Assembly (NCBI RefSeq): GCF_003977685.1
Contig: NZ_RYZH01000013.1
Coordinates: 1 to 59,807, forward strand
From: Tautonia sociabilis
GTDB lineage: Bacteria > Planctomycetota > Planctomycetia > Isosphaerales > Isosphaeraceae
Length of the DNA: 59,807 nucleotides
Direction of reading: 5' to 3'
The notes beneath the pieces were generated by a model, which was given only the letters and a program-made list of their open reading frames with translations, did not search any database and was not told the origin of the DNA. Below, piece after piece: positions 27,107 to 36,134 of the stretch. Within the stretch, counting starts at the first letter, position 1; every line of letters starts with the position of its first letter. Position numbers and translations under genes: made by a program.

Positions 27107-28497
27107 CGCGTCATCTCCCGGGAGGGGACCGAGGCATCCGGGGAGTCGGTGTCGGCGTTGGCGTTGGCTTCGGAGTCGGAGTCGGAGTCGGAGTCGGAGA
27201 GCGGGCGGTCGTCGTCGGGAGCGCGGTCGGTCAGGGGGCCGGTGGGGGTGACGGCGGCCCCGCCGTCGAAGCGGATGTAGTCGTCCAGGTCCCCCCGGGA
27301 GGCGTCGAGCTGGAGGACTCGGCCGGTGAGCCGGAGGCCGGTGGACTCGTTGAGCCGGGCGGAGCGTTCGTATTCCTCGGCGAGGTTGATCGGGCGGGTG
27401 GAGACGACCAGGAGCATGGCGTCTCGGAGCATGGAGGCGGGGAGGGCGTCGAGCAGGCCGCCGAGGTGCCCCTCGGGGGAGGGGCGGAGCAGGGCGAGCT
27501 CCTCGAGCAGCTCGTGCAGCAGGCGGATTGAGGCCGGGCCGTGGCGGACCTCGGGAGCGGGGCCGGTCCAGCCCAGGAGCAGGCGTCGGCCGGAGGAGCG
27601 GCAGGTCTCCAGACAGACGGTGGCGCAGAAGCGGATCGCGCGCTCGACGGCCTCGCGCTGCTCGGCGGTGGCCTTGGTGCGGGGGAGCCAGGGGTCGAGC
27701 AGAACGGCCAGGTCCTGGTCGCTTTGCTGCTCGAACTCCTTGACCATCGGCTGGCCGACCCGGGCGCTGGTGCGCCAGTGGATCCAGCGGGGGCTGTCGC
27801 CGGGGCGGTAGTCGCGCAGGCCGTGGTATTCCTGCTGCTGGGCGGAGCGGTCGTGCCGTCGTCCTCGGCGGGTTTCGGTGGCCTCTCGGAAGACGCGCCG
27901 CCAGCGTCGGGTGAGGGTGCCGACGCTGGGGTAGACGACGAGGCTGCCGGGGGCCTCGATCGTGACCCGGCGCTCGCGCAGGCCGAAGGGGGAGCGGGTG
28001 ACCAGCTCGATGCTGGAGTATCGGTAGCGTCCCCGGGCCGGGGCCTGGCCTCGCCAGGGGCGGCGGAGGCGGTCCCGGGCGGCGACCCGGGGGAAGAAGA
28101 CGCGGGGGTAGAGTTCCCGGGCGGAGGGGGTGCCGGGCTCGTCGGGGGAGAGCAGGTCGACGGTGGTCATGGCCAGCGCGTCGCGCCAGCGGTGCCGGTT
28201 CTCGAGCACGTAGTCGATCACCAGCGGAGCGCCGGCGAACACGTAGGGGGGCGCCCGGCGGACGACCTTCAGGCCGCGGAGCACCGCGTAGCTGACGAAG
28301 ATCGAGCCGACGATCGGTCCGGCGGCCAGGCCGGCGATCAGCAGGACGAGGTTGATCTGCTGGTACAGCCCGGTGCCGAGCAGGATGAACCAAACGGCGA
28401 TGTAGCCCGCCCCCTCGACGGTCCAGCGCAGGGTCTGGCTCGGCCGCAGCGCGGCCCCGGCGGCGCGGGCGATTTTGCCGAACGGACTTCGGGCCAT
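27103..28497 (-). CDS. DUF58 (vWA-like) protein of the MoxR operon
   Basis: A 464-aa protein. Two membrane helices (~25-65) are followed by a beta-rich region and the DUF58 signature YHGLRDYRPGDSPRWIHWR (~240-260). A vWA-like fold then follows with DLAVLLDPW instead of a complete DxSxS metal site. The C-terminal ~40 residues are an unusual acidic tail of alternating Ser-Asp and Asn-Ala, encoded by a GGAGTC hexamer repeat. Downstream of MoxR by 111 nt, it is probably the partner acted on by the MoxR ATPase. Confidence 0.88.
   Translation of the reverse strand: MARSPFGKIARAAGAALRPSQTLRWTVEGAGYIAVWFILLGTGLYQQINLVLLIAGLAAGPIVGSIFVSYAVLRGLKVVRRAPPYVFAGAPLVIDYVLENRHRWRDALAMTTVDLLSPDEPGTPSARELYPRVFFPRVAARDRLRRPWRGQAPARGRYRYSSIELVTRSPFGLRERRVTIEAPGSLVVYPSVGTLTRRWRRVFREATETRRGRRHDRSAQQQEYHGLRDYRPGDSPRWIHWRTSARVGQPMVKEFEQQSDQDLAVLLDPWLPRTKATAEQREAVERAIRFCATVCLETCRSSGRRLLLGWTGPAPEVRHGPASIRLLHELLEELALLRPSPEGHLGGLLDALPASMLRDAMLLVVSTRPINLAEEYERSARLNESTGLRLTGRVLQLDASRGDLDDYIRFDGGAAVTPTGPLTDRAPDDDRPLSDSDSDSDSEANANADTDSPDASVPSREMTR
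27143..27200 (+). repeat. Hexanucleotide repeat inside DUF58 gene
   Basis: GGAGTC occurs four times in a row (27172-27195), with related hexamers GGCGTT, GGTGTC and GGCTTC on the left. On the coding strand it gives Ser-Asp dipeptides in the tail. Changes of whole units keep the reading frame. Confidence 0.8.
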
Positions 28498-28568
28498 GCG
28501 GAGCGTCCCGGGGGCGAGGGGAGGGGCGTCGGTGCGCGTCGGGAGAAGGGAGCCGGATGGGCCGCCGG

Positions 28569-28608
28569 TCGAATCGGATCGAATCGAATCGGATCGAATC
28601 GGAACGGA
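28569..28608. repeat. Pentanucleotide tandem repeat (TCGRA) between MoxR and DUF58 genes
   Basis: Eight 5-nt units in a row: TCGAA, TCGGA, TCGAA, TCGAA, TCGGA, TCGAA, TCGGA, ACGGA. It abuts the MoxR stop codon (28609) and lies 71 nt before the DUF58 start at 28497. It is part of the operon's intercistronic spacer. Confidence 0.85.
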
Positions 28609-29586
28609 TCAGGCTGGGACTCGGATGCGGTCGACAAGGTCCCGGATGATTGCCTCGGAGGCGTTGAACTCGCCGGCCTGGAGGAAGGACTTGCCGACGA
28701 CTCGGTGCGCCAGCACGGGGAGGCTCATCGTCTTGATGTCGTCGGGGACGACATACGAGCGGCCCGAGACCAGGGCGAACCCCTGGGCGGCTCGATAGAG
28801 GGTCAGGGCGCCCCGGGTGCTGACGCCGACGTTGAGGTCCTCGCTCTCCCGGGTGGCGTGGACGATTTCCATGAGGTAGTCGGCGATGGTGTCGTCGACG
28901 CGGACCGATCGGGTGGCGCGCTGGAGGGTGAGCACCTCGTCTCGGGAGAGGACGGGGCGGAGGTCCTCGACGGGCTCTCCGGAGCGGTGGCTGGTGAGGA
29001 TGTGCCGCTCCTCGCTGGCGACGGGGTAGCCCATGCGGACGCGCATCATGAAGCGGTCGAGCTGGCTCTCGGGGAGGACGTAGGTGCCCTCGAATTCGTA
29101 GGGGTTCTGGGTGGCGAGGACGAGGAACGGGGGATCGAGGGGGTACGACTTGCCCTCGACGGAAACCTGGCGGTCTCCCATGGCTTCGAGCAGGGCGCTC
29201 TGGGTCCGGGGGGTGGTGCGGTTGATCTCGTCGGCGAGGATCACGTTGGCGAACAGCGGGCCGGGTTTGAAGACGAACTCGCCGGTACCGGAGTTATAGA
29301 CGCTCGACCCGAGGATGTCGGAGGGGAGCAGGTCGGGGGTGAACTGGACGCGGCGGAAGGAGCAATCGATGCTCGCCGCCAGGGCTCGGGCCAGCAGCGT
29401 TTTTCCCACGCCGGGGACGTCCTCGATCAGGACATGCCCCTCAGCCAGGAGGGCGACGGTCACCAGCCGGATCACGTCCGGTTTCCCCAGGACGACCGTG
29501 CCGACGTTCTCGATCAGCCGATCGAGCAGGGGAAGCAGCGCGTCGAGGTCCGGCGCGGTCAACTCGTCGGTCGTCTGGGCACTCAT
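28609..29586 (-). CDS. MoxR-family AAA+ ATPase
   Basis: A 325-aa cytoplasmic AAA+ ATPase. Walker A GVGKT is at ~residues 60-64 and Walker B ILADEINR at ~125-132. The MoxR features TPRTQSALLEAM, LATQNPYEFEGTYVLPESQLDRF and a C-terminal lid (STRGALTLYRAAQ) are present. MoxR proteins act as chaperone-like remodelers of vWA partners; here the DUF58 protein is next in the operon. The ATG is preceded by a short leader of ~75 nt. The gene is divergent from a glycosyltransferase at 29852. Confidence 0.93.
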   Translation of the reverse strand: MSAQTTDELTAPDLDALLPLLDRLIENVGTVVLGKPDVIRLVTVALLAEGHVLIEDVPGVGKTLLARALAASIDCSFRRVQFTPDLLPSDILGSSVYNSGTGEFVFKPGPLFANVILADEINRTTPRTQSALLEAMGDRQVSVEGKSYPLDPPFLVLATQNPYEFEGTYVLPESQLDRFMMRVRMGYPVASEERHILTSHRSGEPVEDLRPVLSRDEVLTLQRATRSVRVDDTIADYLMEIVHATRESEDLNVGVSTRGALTLYRAAQGFALVSGRSYVVPDDIKTMSLPVLAHRVVGKSFLQAGEFNASEAIIRDLVDRIRVPA

Positions 29587-29667
29587 GGGGCAATCCGCGG
29601 CGGTCTCCCCGCGGTCCGCAGGTACGACGGTCGGGGCGTCTGGGGGCCGGATGATCCGGCGGGGAGC

Positions 29668-29696
29668 ATTATACTTGCGACCAGGGCCGGTTTCCA
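29668..29696 (-). promoter_or_regulatory. Promoter for the MoxR operon
   Basis: On the minus strand, a perfect -10 TATAAT (29673-29668) lies 17 nt downstream of TGGAAA (29696-29691, 4 of 6 to TTGACA). Transcription would start near 29661, giving a ~75-nt leader. Confidence 0.6.
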
Positions 29697-29851
29697 CGCC
29701 CCGGACTCGGAGGAGGGGACAGGCCGGGGCGAGCGACCGGGAGGAGGGGCCGTCGGATCGAGGCGCCGGGCGCTGGGATGTGATATGGTTCGACCCGGAG
29801 CGGGGGTCGGATCGACGGTCGGTCGCCCCGGGGCCCGGCGGAGGGCAGGCG

Positions 29852-30964
29852 ATGGGAGCGCCTCCGATCCCGGTCGCGCTGGTGGTCGGAGATCTCGTCC
29901 GGCGGGGGGAGGTGCATCGGATCGCCCGGCTCGTCGGCCGCCTGACGGGGAGGGGGATCGCGGCCCTGGTGATCGGCTCCGGGGGAGTCTCGGGGCTGAT
30001 CGAGCGGGGGATCGCGGCGATCGAGGACCCCTGGCTGGACCGCCCGTGGCTTGGCCGGGTGGCCTCGGGACGAGTGCGGCGGGCCGATCCGGGGGCTCCC
30101 GCGGAGGTGGTGCACGCGATGCACGCGGAGGTCGTCCGGGCCGCGGCCGAGCTCGCCTCCGGCTGGGGGGCGCCGCTGGTCCGGACGATCGAGGACTACC
30201 CCGGCCTCGACGACCCCTCCCGGGCCGAGCCCCGGGGGAGCCTGGTGACGGTGGTGGGGGACGACGGGCTGGCCCGCCGGTTCGCCGAGGAGGGCCGGCA
30301 ACCTCCGGAATCGATCCGGGTGATCGCTCCGGGGATCGATCCGATCCGGGGGGGCGAGGCGGACACCGAGGGGGCCGCGATCCCTGGCGACCGGGTCCGG
30401 GTGATCGGGGCGATGGGCAGGCTCGGCTCCGGCTCGGGGTTCGAGGCGTTCCTGGACGCGATCCACCGCGTGCTGAAGGCCGGCAGGGACGTCGAGTTCC
30501 TGGTGGCAGGCCTGGGGCCGGGGGAGTCGAGGCTGCGGCGGAGGGCCGCCCGGCTGGGGATCGCCGAGCGGCTGACCTTCGCCTCCCCGGCGGCGCTGGA
30601 GTCGGTCTTCTGGGAGGTGATCGACCTGTATTGCCAGCCGGCGGCGGTCGCGACCCTCGGGCGCCCGCTGATGGAGGCGATGGTCGCCGGCCGACCGTCC
30701 GTGGCCGCCGACGTCGAGGGGCTGCGCGGGCTGCTCGGCGGAGGGGGCCGAGGCCTGCTCGTCCCCCCCGGAGACGCGGCGGCGCTGGCCCGGGCGATGC
30801 TGGACCTGCTCGACCAGCCCCTCCTGGCTCGGTCGCTGGGGGAGCGCTCCAGGCAGTGGGCCCTCCCCCGCTTCGACCCGGATCGCGAGGCCGACCAGCT
30901 GGCGGCCCTCTACGCCGAGTGCGCCCGGACCGGCTCCCCCTCGTCGGAGAGACGGCGCTCGTAG
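29852..30964 (+). CDS. Glycosyltransferase, GT4-like
   Basis: A 370-aa GT-B fold transferase. The N-terminal half (~1-120, ALVVGDLVRRGEVHRIARL) resembles an acceptor domain. The C-terminal half holds typical nucleotide-sugar elements (VRVIGAMGRLGSGSGFEAF, LVAGLGPGESRLRRRA, LMEAMVAGRPSVAADVEG). The usual E-x7-E motif is weak (LGRPLMEAMVAG). ATG at 29852 follows GGAGGGCAGGCG. It is the only plus-strand gene beside the minus-strand polysaccharide cluster. It ends 55 nt inside the GT2 gene (30910-31833), so the two converge with overlapping ends. Confidence 0.8.
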   Translation: MGAPPIPVALVVGDLVRRGEVHRIARLVGRLTGRGIAALVIGSGGVSGLIERGIAAIEDPWLDRPWLGRVASGRVRRADPGAPAEVVHAMHAEVVRAAAELASGWGAPLVRTIEDYPGLDDPSRAEPRGSLVTVVGDDGLARRFAEEGRQPPESIRVIAPGIDPIRGGEADTEGAAIPGDRVRVIGAMGRLGSGSGFEAFLDAIHRVLKAGRDVEFLVAGLGPGESRLRRRAARLGIAERLTFASPAALESVFWEVIDLYCQPAAVATLGRPLMEAMVAGRPSVAADVEGLRGLLGGGGRGLLVPPGDAAALARAMLDLLDQPLLARSLGERSRQWALPRFDPDREADQLAALYAECARTGSPSSERRRS

Positions 30965-31833
30965 ACCTTCACCCAGCAGAGCAGGTCGTAGAAGGCCAGC
31001 AGCGAGCAGAAGGCCAGCCCGGGCAGGCCGTCGAGGAATCCGAGCCGGAAAAGGTACGCATAAACAAAGCGAATGAGGGGCCGCATCGGCAACCGGAGGT
31101 ACGCCTTCTTGAGCCGCCGCTTCAGCCGCTTCCCCCGGCCGATCGTGGCGGGGACGGGAGCGTGCAGGAAGCGATCGAACTGCTCGGCCTCCCACGAGGC
31201 GTAGCGGTTGTGCTTCTCGACCCAGGCGTCGATGGTGGGGTAGGCGTAATGGTCGAGCTCGTGCGTCAGGCGGGCGACGCGGCCGTTCAGCTCGACGTGC
31301 TCGTGCGCCTCGTTGTCCCCCGCGGTTGAGCCGGGGGAGGCGGGCATGCGCTCGTAGCGCCCGAGGCGGTGCTTGAACAGGCGGAGGTTCCAGCACTCGG
31401 CGTAGCCGCAGTGTCGGATGCGGCGGCCGAGGAAGAAGTACTTCATGTTCAGGTAGTAGCCGTCGGCAGCGCCGGAGGCGATGCGGTCGGCGATCTCGGC
31501 GGCAAGCTCGGGGGGGACCACCTCATCGGCGTCGACGATGAGGACCCACTCGTTGCGGAAGTCGAGGTGCTCCAGGGCCCAGTTCTTCTTCTTCGGGTAA
31601 ACGCCGTTGAAGCGGAACTGAACGACGGTGGCGCCGTGCTCCTCGGCGACGAAGGCGGTGGCGTCGTCGCTCTGGCTGTCGACGACGAAGACCTCGTCGG
31701 CCCAGGAGAGCGCGGGCAAGCAGCGCTTGAGGTTCTCGGCCTCGTTCTTGACCGGCACGATCACGCTCACTGGCACCTTCTCGGTGTTGGGAGCGGCCGG
31801 GAGGTCGGCGGAGGGCTCGGCGATGGTCGCCAC
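30910..31833 (-). CDS. Glycosyltransferase family 2 (WaaE/KdtX-like)
   Basis: A 307-aa GT-A transferase with a GTG start behind GAGGAG. N-terminal VSVIVPVKNEAENLKRCLPAL and the metal-binding VDADE motif (~residue 97) are typical, as is DSQSDDAT. The pattern NGVYPKKKNWALEH, and a C-terminal half with RFVYAYLFRLGF and aromatic helices, match the lipopolysaccharide-core type WaaE/KdtX branch. It probably adds a glucose- or heptose-like residue to an acceptor at the membrane. It is the most downstream gene of the minus-strand cluster, 47 nt after the preceding GT4 gene. Confidence 0.88.
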   Translation of the reverse strand: MATIAEPSADLPAAPNTEKVPVSVIVPVKNEAENLKRCLPALSWADEVFVVDSQSDDATAFVAEEHGATVVQFRFNGVYPKKKNWALEHLDFRNEWVLIVDADEVVPPELAAEIADRIASGAADGYYLNMKYFFLGRRIRHCGYAECWNLRLFKHRLGRYERMPASPGSTAGDNEAHEHVELNGRVARLTHELDHYAYPTIDAWVEKHNRYASWEAEQFDRFLHAPVPATIGRGKRLKRRLKKAYLRLPMRPLIRFVYAYLFRLGFLDGLPGLAFCSLLAFYDLLCWVKVYERRLSDEGEPVRAHSA

Positions 31834-31880
31834 GGGGCGAGTCTCCTCGGGTCGGGGGGGGAGCGGCGGGCGAGGTCGGG

Positions 31881-33098
31881 TCAGGCCGCGCCGGGGTCGT
31901 CGGCCGAGGCGATGGCCTCGGGCCTCGGCCCGCCGCCGGAGAGGTAGCGATAGACCTCGGCGAGGCGATCGGCCTGGCGGTCCCAGGTGTAATGCTGTTC
32001 GACCAGCTCCCGGCCTCGGCGGCCGAGGTCGGCCCGCTCGTCGGGGGAGCGTTCGAGCAGTTCTCGGAGGCCGGCGGTCACTGCCGGCACGTCGGGCTCG
32101 ACGACGAGGCCCCCGCCGGCCCGGGCCAGTTCGGGGAAGTGGCAGGCGGTGGTGATGAGCGAGGGGAGCCGAGCGGCGAGGGCCTCGAGGACCGCCATGC
32201 TGAACCCCTCGCTGTAGCTGGGCAGGATGAAGGCGTCGGCCGCCCCCCAGGCGCGCCGGGCGGAGGGGCCGGCGACGTGGCCGAGCCTCGTCACCCGATC
32301 CGAGAGCTCGAGGGCCGCCATCCGGCCGAGGAACGGGGAGAGCGCCCCGTCGTCGTTCCCGGCGAGGAGCAGATGAAGCTCGGGGTGGTCGGGGCCGAGC
32401 GCCCCCATCGCCTCGGCCAGCAGGTCGAGCCCCTTCTTGGGGTGCAGCCGGCCGAGGAACAGCAGCAGGAACTTGCCGGCAAGCTCGGGGTGCTCGGCCT
32501 CGAGTTCCGCCCTCGGGGGGAGGTCGTCGAACGGGGAGAGGTCGACCCCGTTGGGCACGAAGCAGACGGTGGCCTCTGGGGCGAGGGCGCGGAGGTGGCC
32601 GATCTCGGGCCGGGAGAGGGCGTGCAGGCAGGAGGCGCCTCGGAGGTTCGGCCCCTCGATCAGCGCCGTGTAGATCCGCTTCTTCAGGGCCTTCTGGCGG
32701 AGGGCCCAGGGCTCGGCCATGCCGTGGGCGGCGATCAGGTAGGGCACATCGTACCGGCGGGCGGCGGCGGCCCCGCGTCGAGAGTGCCCTTGCCAGAGGC
32801 CGTGGATGTGGACGACCTCCGCGCCTCGGACGGCCGAGGCAAGGTCGGCCTCGGGCCCCCGGAGGGTCAGCCCGGCGGGAAGCTCGAAGGCGTCTCGACG
32901 AGACGGGGTCGGCGTGACGATCTCGACGCGATCGCCCCGGCCGGCCAGCGCCCCGGTCATGCCGAGGATGCTGGGGACCATCCCGCCGTCCCGGACCGGG
33001 TCGAGGCCGTTGCACAGGTGGACCCACCCCGAGGCGGTCCCGGATGGGGTGTGAGATCGGCGGGAGGGGCCGGGGAGGGTGGTCGGGGATGCGGTCAT
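31881..33098 (-). CDS. Glycosyltransferase family 4
   Basis: A 405-aa GT-B transferase. The N-terminal acceptor half has the GG-rich loop NGLDPVRDGGMVPSILG and VVHIHGLWQGHSRR. The C-terminal half has the GT4 markers FLGRLHPKKGLDLLAEAM, LLAGNDDGAL and the E-x7-E stretch EGFSMAVLEALA. The first ~30 residues are Pro/Ser-rich, so the true start may be slightly downstream of ATG 33098. Glycan and linkage are unknown. It is probably co-transcribed with the flanking transferases. Confidence 0.87.
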   Translation of the reverse strand: MTASPTTLPGPSRRSHTPSGTASGWVHLCNGLDPVRDGGMVPSILGMTGALAGRGDRVEIVTPTPSRRDAFELPAGLTLRGPEADLASAVRGAEVVHIHGLWQGHSRRGAAAARRYDVPYLIAAHGMAEPWALRQKALKKRIYTALIEGPNLRGASCLHALSRPEIGHLRALAPEATVCFVPNGVDLSPFDDLPPRAELEAEHPELAGKFLLLFLGRLHPKKGLDLLAEAMGALGPDHPELHLLLAGNDDGALSPFLGRMAALELSDRVTRLGHVAGPSARRAWGAADAFILPSYSEGFSMAVLEALAARLPSLITTACHFPELARAGGGLVVEPDVPAVTAGLRELLERSPDERADLGRRGRELVEQHYTWDRQADRLAEVYRYLSGGGPRPEAIASADDPGAA

Positions 33099-33252
33099 CG
33101 GAGGCCTCGATGGTGGTGAACGTCCGACTTCTGTGATTCCGACGGCCGGGACCGGCGACGGGGGAGGATCGGCCGAGTGGGCCCCGGGCGGGGGGGAGCC
33201 CGGCCGGGCCCGACGCTCGAGGACGGGCTCGATCCCGCCTGCCCGGGGGGCG

Positions 33253-34434
33253 TCACGACACCCGGGCGCATCCGAGCCGGGCTCGGCTCGATGCGAGCGA
33301 GACGGCCTCCAGCAAGCCGGAGGCGAAGCGTTCGGGGCCCCAGTCCGAGACGACCTCGGCGGCGCGGCGGCCCATCTCGAGTCGGAGGTCCTCGGGCCGG
33401 GAGGCCATCCATCGGAGGGCCTCGGCGATGGCGTCCACCCGGGAGGGGTCGAAGCGAAGGCCGGTGGTGCCGGGGGGATCGGGGACGAGCGTTCCGGCGG
33501 CGCCGGCCCGATCGCTGACCAGCAGGGGGAGCACGCAGGCGGCCGCCTCGTTGACCACCAGGCCCCAGGGCTCGGAGGTGCTCGCCAGCACGAAGGCGGA
33601 GGCGAAGCCGTACCACGGGGCGAGCTGGTCGGCCTGGAGGAACCCGGGACGGTGGATCGAGGAGGAGACGCCGCTGGCGGCGACGAGGCGATCAATCTCG
33701 GCCTCGTCGGGGCCGCCGCCGCAGAGGACGAGGTCCCAGGCGGTCTCCTCGTCGGCGTCCCGGCGGTAGCTCGCATAGGCGGCGATCAGCCGGGGCAGGT
33801 TCTTCTCCCGGGAGAAGCGGCTGACGCTGAGAAAATAGGGCCGATCCGGGAGGCCGAGCCTCCCGTCGGGGGAGCGCCGGGCGGCCTGGGCTCGGGCGGC
33901 GAAGGCGGTGTTGTCCACGGCGTTGTAGCCGAGGGCGATGCGGGAGGGGGGCATCCCCAGCACCTCGAGGTAGGCCGCATGGCTCGGGCCGCCGACCAGG
34001 GCGGCGTCAAAGACGCGGAGCCGACGGCGCTTGATGGCTTCCTTCCACCACTGGCGGGGGCGGTCGATCTCCTGGCTCTCGGAGAGCAGCACCGAGGGCC
34101 GGCCGGTGCGCCGGGCCCAGCGAGCGGCGGCAAGGGCCTCGGGGCGGACGTAGCCGGTCACGGCGACGGCGTCGGGGCGGTCGCGCTCAAGAGCCTCCTC
34201 CATCGCCAGGGCGCAGTCGCCCGCGGCGAGGTCCTCCAGGGCGCGGTCCGGGAACAGGAGGACGCGGTGGAAGGGCTCGTCGCGGCGCAGGGCCTGCCAG
34301 GGATAGCGGCGCTCGACGGAGGCCGTCTCGTAGGCGATCAGGCGCCCTCCCCGCTTCGCGAGGAGGACCGCCGCCGCTCGGAGGCGGGCCAGGTGATAGG
34401 GGCCGAGGTTCGTGATGCTGATCGCCAGGTCCAT
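33253..34434 (-). CDS. Glycosyltransferase family 4
   Basis: A 393-aa GT-B transferase starting at MDLAISITNLGPYHLARL. ATG 34434 has AGGAG 9 nt upstream, while an in-frame alternative at 34479 would add 15 residues without good spacing. The C-terminal half carries FLSVSRFSREKNLPRLIAAY, VLCGGGPDEAEI and the E-x7-E motif in STSEPWGLVVNEAAAC. The final part is Ala/Arg-rich. It is in line with three other transferases and probably builds one repeat unit. Confidence 0.85.
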   Translation of the reverse strand: MDLAISITNLGPYHLARLRAAAVLLAKRGGRLIAYETASVERRYPWQALRRDEPFHRVLLFPDRALEDLAAGDCALAMEEALERDRPDAVAVTGYVRPEALAAARWARRTGRPSVLLSESQEIDRPRQWWKEAIKRRRLRVFDAALVGGPSHAAYLEVLGMPPSRIALGYNAVDNTAFAARAQAARRSPDGRLGLPDRPYFLSVSRFSREKNLPRLIAAYASYRRDADEETAWDLVLCGGGPDEAEIDRLVAASGVSSSIHRPGFLQADQLAPWYGFASAFVLASTSEPWGLVVNEAAACVLPLLVSDRAGAAGTLVPDPPGTTGLRFDPSRVDAIAEALRWMASRPEDLRLEMGRRAAEVVSDWGPERFASGLLEAVSLASSRARLGCARVS

Positions 34435-34691
34435 GGCGAAGCGCTCCTGGTCCGGGATCCTCAGGGGAAGTCGGGTCATCTGGTCCGATCGGGAGGCGTC
34501 GGCCGGCGAACGAGGGGGACGATCGGGGTTCCGGCCCCGAGGGTTCCTTCCAGGCTCCGGAAGGGGGTGAAGGCGATCGGCGAACCATCGGCAGGTCGGT
34601 GGCGCGGGAGAAGCTCGGAGGCCGGGGGACGCTCCAGCGGGTTGCGGCGGGGCGCCGGGTCGCCTCTCCCGGCGCCGGGCTTCCGGACGGC

Positions 34692-36023
34692 TCAGGGGTC
34701 GGCCGGGGAGCCGGCTGCCGTCACCGAGGCGACGGCATCTCGGACGGCGAGGTGGTAGCGGGGCCAGTCGAACAGCTCGGCGAGGGAACGGGCGGAGGAG
34801 GAGCAGGAGGCCCGGAAGTCGGGGTCGGAGCCGAGGCGTTCCATCGCGGCGGCAAGGGCGTCGGCGTCGCCGGGGGGGACGAGCAGGCCGTCGATCCCGT
34901 GGCGGGCGACGGAGCCGCTGGAGGGGGTCACGATGCTCGGGAGGCCGCAGGCGAGGGCCTCGTAGGTGACAACGGCGGAGCCCTCAAAGAGCGAGGGGAA
35001 GACGAAGACATCGGCCGAGGCCATCCGGGAGGGCACCTCGGCGTGGGGGACCCGGCCCAGCAGCTCGACACCGTCGAGCAGCCCGGAGAGGGGCCGGAGA
35101 TCCCGAGGAGGTGCGCCGAGCAGTTGCAGTCGCCAGCCGGGCCGTCGGATCTCCCGCCAGGCCCGGAGAAGGTAGGAGATCCCCTTCCGCTGGCAGATCC
35201 CGCCGGCGAAGAGGAAGGTGCAGGACCGGCCGTGGACCTTCTCGGGATCGGGACGGAAGCGGCGAACGTCGGCGGCGTAAGGGACGACTCGGATGCGATC
35301 GGCCGGGAAGCCGTGCCTGCGCAACTCCGAGGCGATGTGTTCGGAGGGGACCAGCACGAGGTCGGCCAGCTCCAGGTCCCGGAGGCGGCGCTGGTGGAGC
35401 CAGTCCAGCTCGGCGAGGTCGAGCGTCGCGTCGCCGAGGTAGAGGCCGAACGTCTCGGGGCTTCGCGACCGCTCCTCGTCCAGGATCCGCCGCTCCTCCC
35501 GGACGTCGCCGTGGACCATGCTCAGGACGACCGGCACTCCCCAGGAGCGGCAGGCCGGCAAGGCGTGCTCGGAGCCGACGTCGCTGAAGACGAAGGCGAC
35601 GTCGGGGGGCCGGCGCCGGATGGCGTCGGCCAGGACGCGGTCGAAGCGATCGGTCCGCCAGCGGGCGACGGCGCGCCGAGGGGCGCCGGAGAGGCGGCGT
35701 TCGGCGGCCAGCGCGAGGTCGAAGGCGAGGGTGGGCCGGACCTGATCCGGAGGGAGGTCCGGGTGGCGTCGGCGGCCGAGGGCGCGCTCCAACCGGGCGT
35801 ACCGGTCGCGGTCGAGCACCCGACGGGCGACCTCCCGAAGCGGGCCGGGGCCTCGGTCGTAAAATCCGGTGAGGAAGAGGCCGAGCTGGCCGACCTCAGC
35901 GAGCCCGATGGCCGCCTGATAGGCCGGCGGGCGGGCGTCGGGGCAGGCGACAAGAGCCTGCGTCGCGATCTCGGTCCCGGGCCGAAGGCCCATCCACGGC
36001 GAGGGGGGCGCGAGGTGCGTCAC
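34692..36023 (-). CDS. Glycosyltransferase family 4
   Basis: About 443 aa from GTG 36023 (AGGGACGATCTC before it). ATG 35993 and TTG 36101 are other possible starts. The N-terminal domain is longer than usual and helical (~residues 40-180). The C-terminal domain has VPSEHIASELRRHGFPADRIRVVPYAAD, FLFAGGICQRKGISYLLRAW and the E-x7-E stretch EGSAVVTYEALACG. Sugar specificity cannot be told. Confidence 0.82.
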   Translation of the reverse strand: MTHLAPPSPWMGLRPGTEIATQALVACPDARPPAYQAAIGLAEVGQLGLFLTGFYDRGPGPLREVARRVLDRDRYARLERALGRRRHPDLPPDQVRPTLAFDLALAAERRLSGAPRRAVARWRTDRFDRVLADAIRRRPPDVAFVFSDVGSEHALPACRSWGVPVVLSMVHGDVREERRILDEERSRSPETFGLYLGDATLDLAELDWLHQRRLRDLELADLVLVPSEHIASELRRHGFPADRIRVVPYAADVRRFRPDPEKVHGRSCTFLFAGGICQRKGISYLLRAWREIRRPGWRLQLLGAPPRDLRPLSGLLDGVELLGRVPHAEVPSRMASADVFVFPSLFEGSAVVTYEALACGLPSIVTPSSGSVARHGIDGLLVPPGDADALAAAMERLGSDPDFRASCSSSARSLAELFDWPRYHLAVRDAVASVTAAGSPADP

Positions 36024-36134
36024 GAGATCGTCCCTGATCCGCGAGTCGTCCGTCCCTGGAAGCGTGGGGGCGATGATAGGGCCGAGGTCCGGCCGAGTCA
36101 ATCCGAGTCGCGGCGCTCCTCGGGGGCGAGGCGA

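Noticed and set aside
23552..31329. Very long plus-strand frames opposite the YchF, DUF58, transglutaminase and MoxR genes
   Set aside because: They are antisense shadows in high-GC sequence: Gly/Val/Glu-rich translations without motifs, lying over well-recognised genes.
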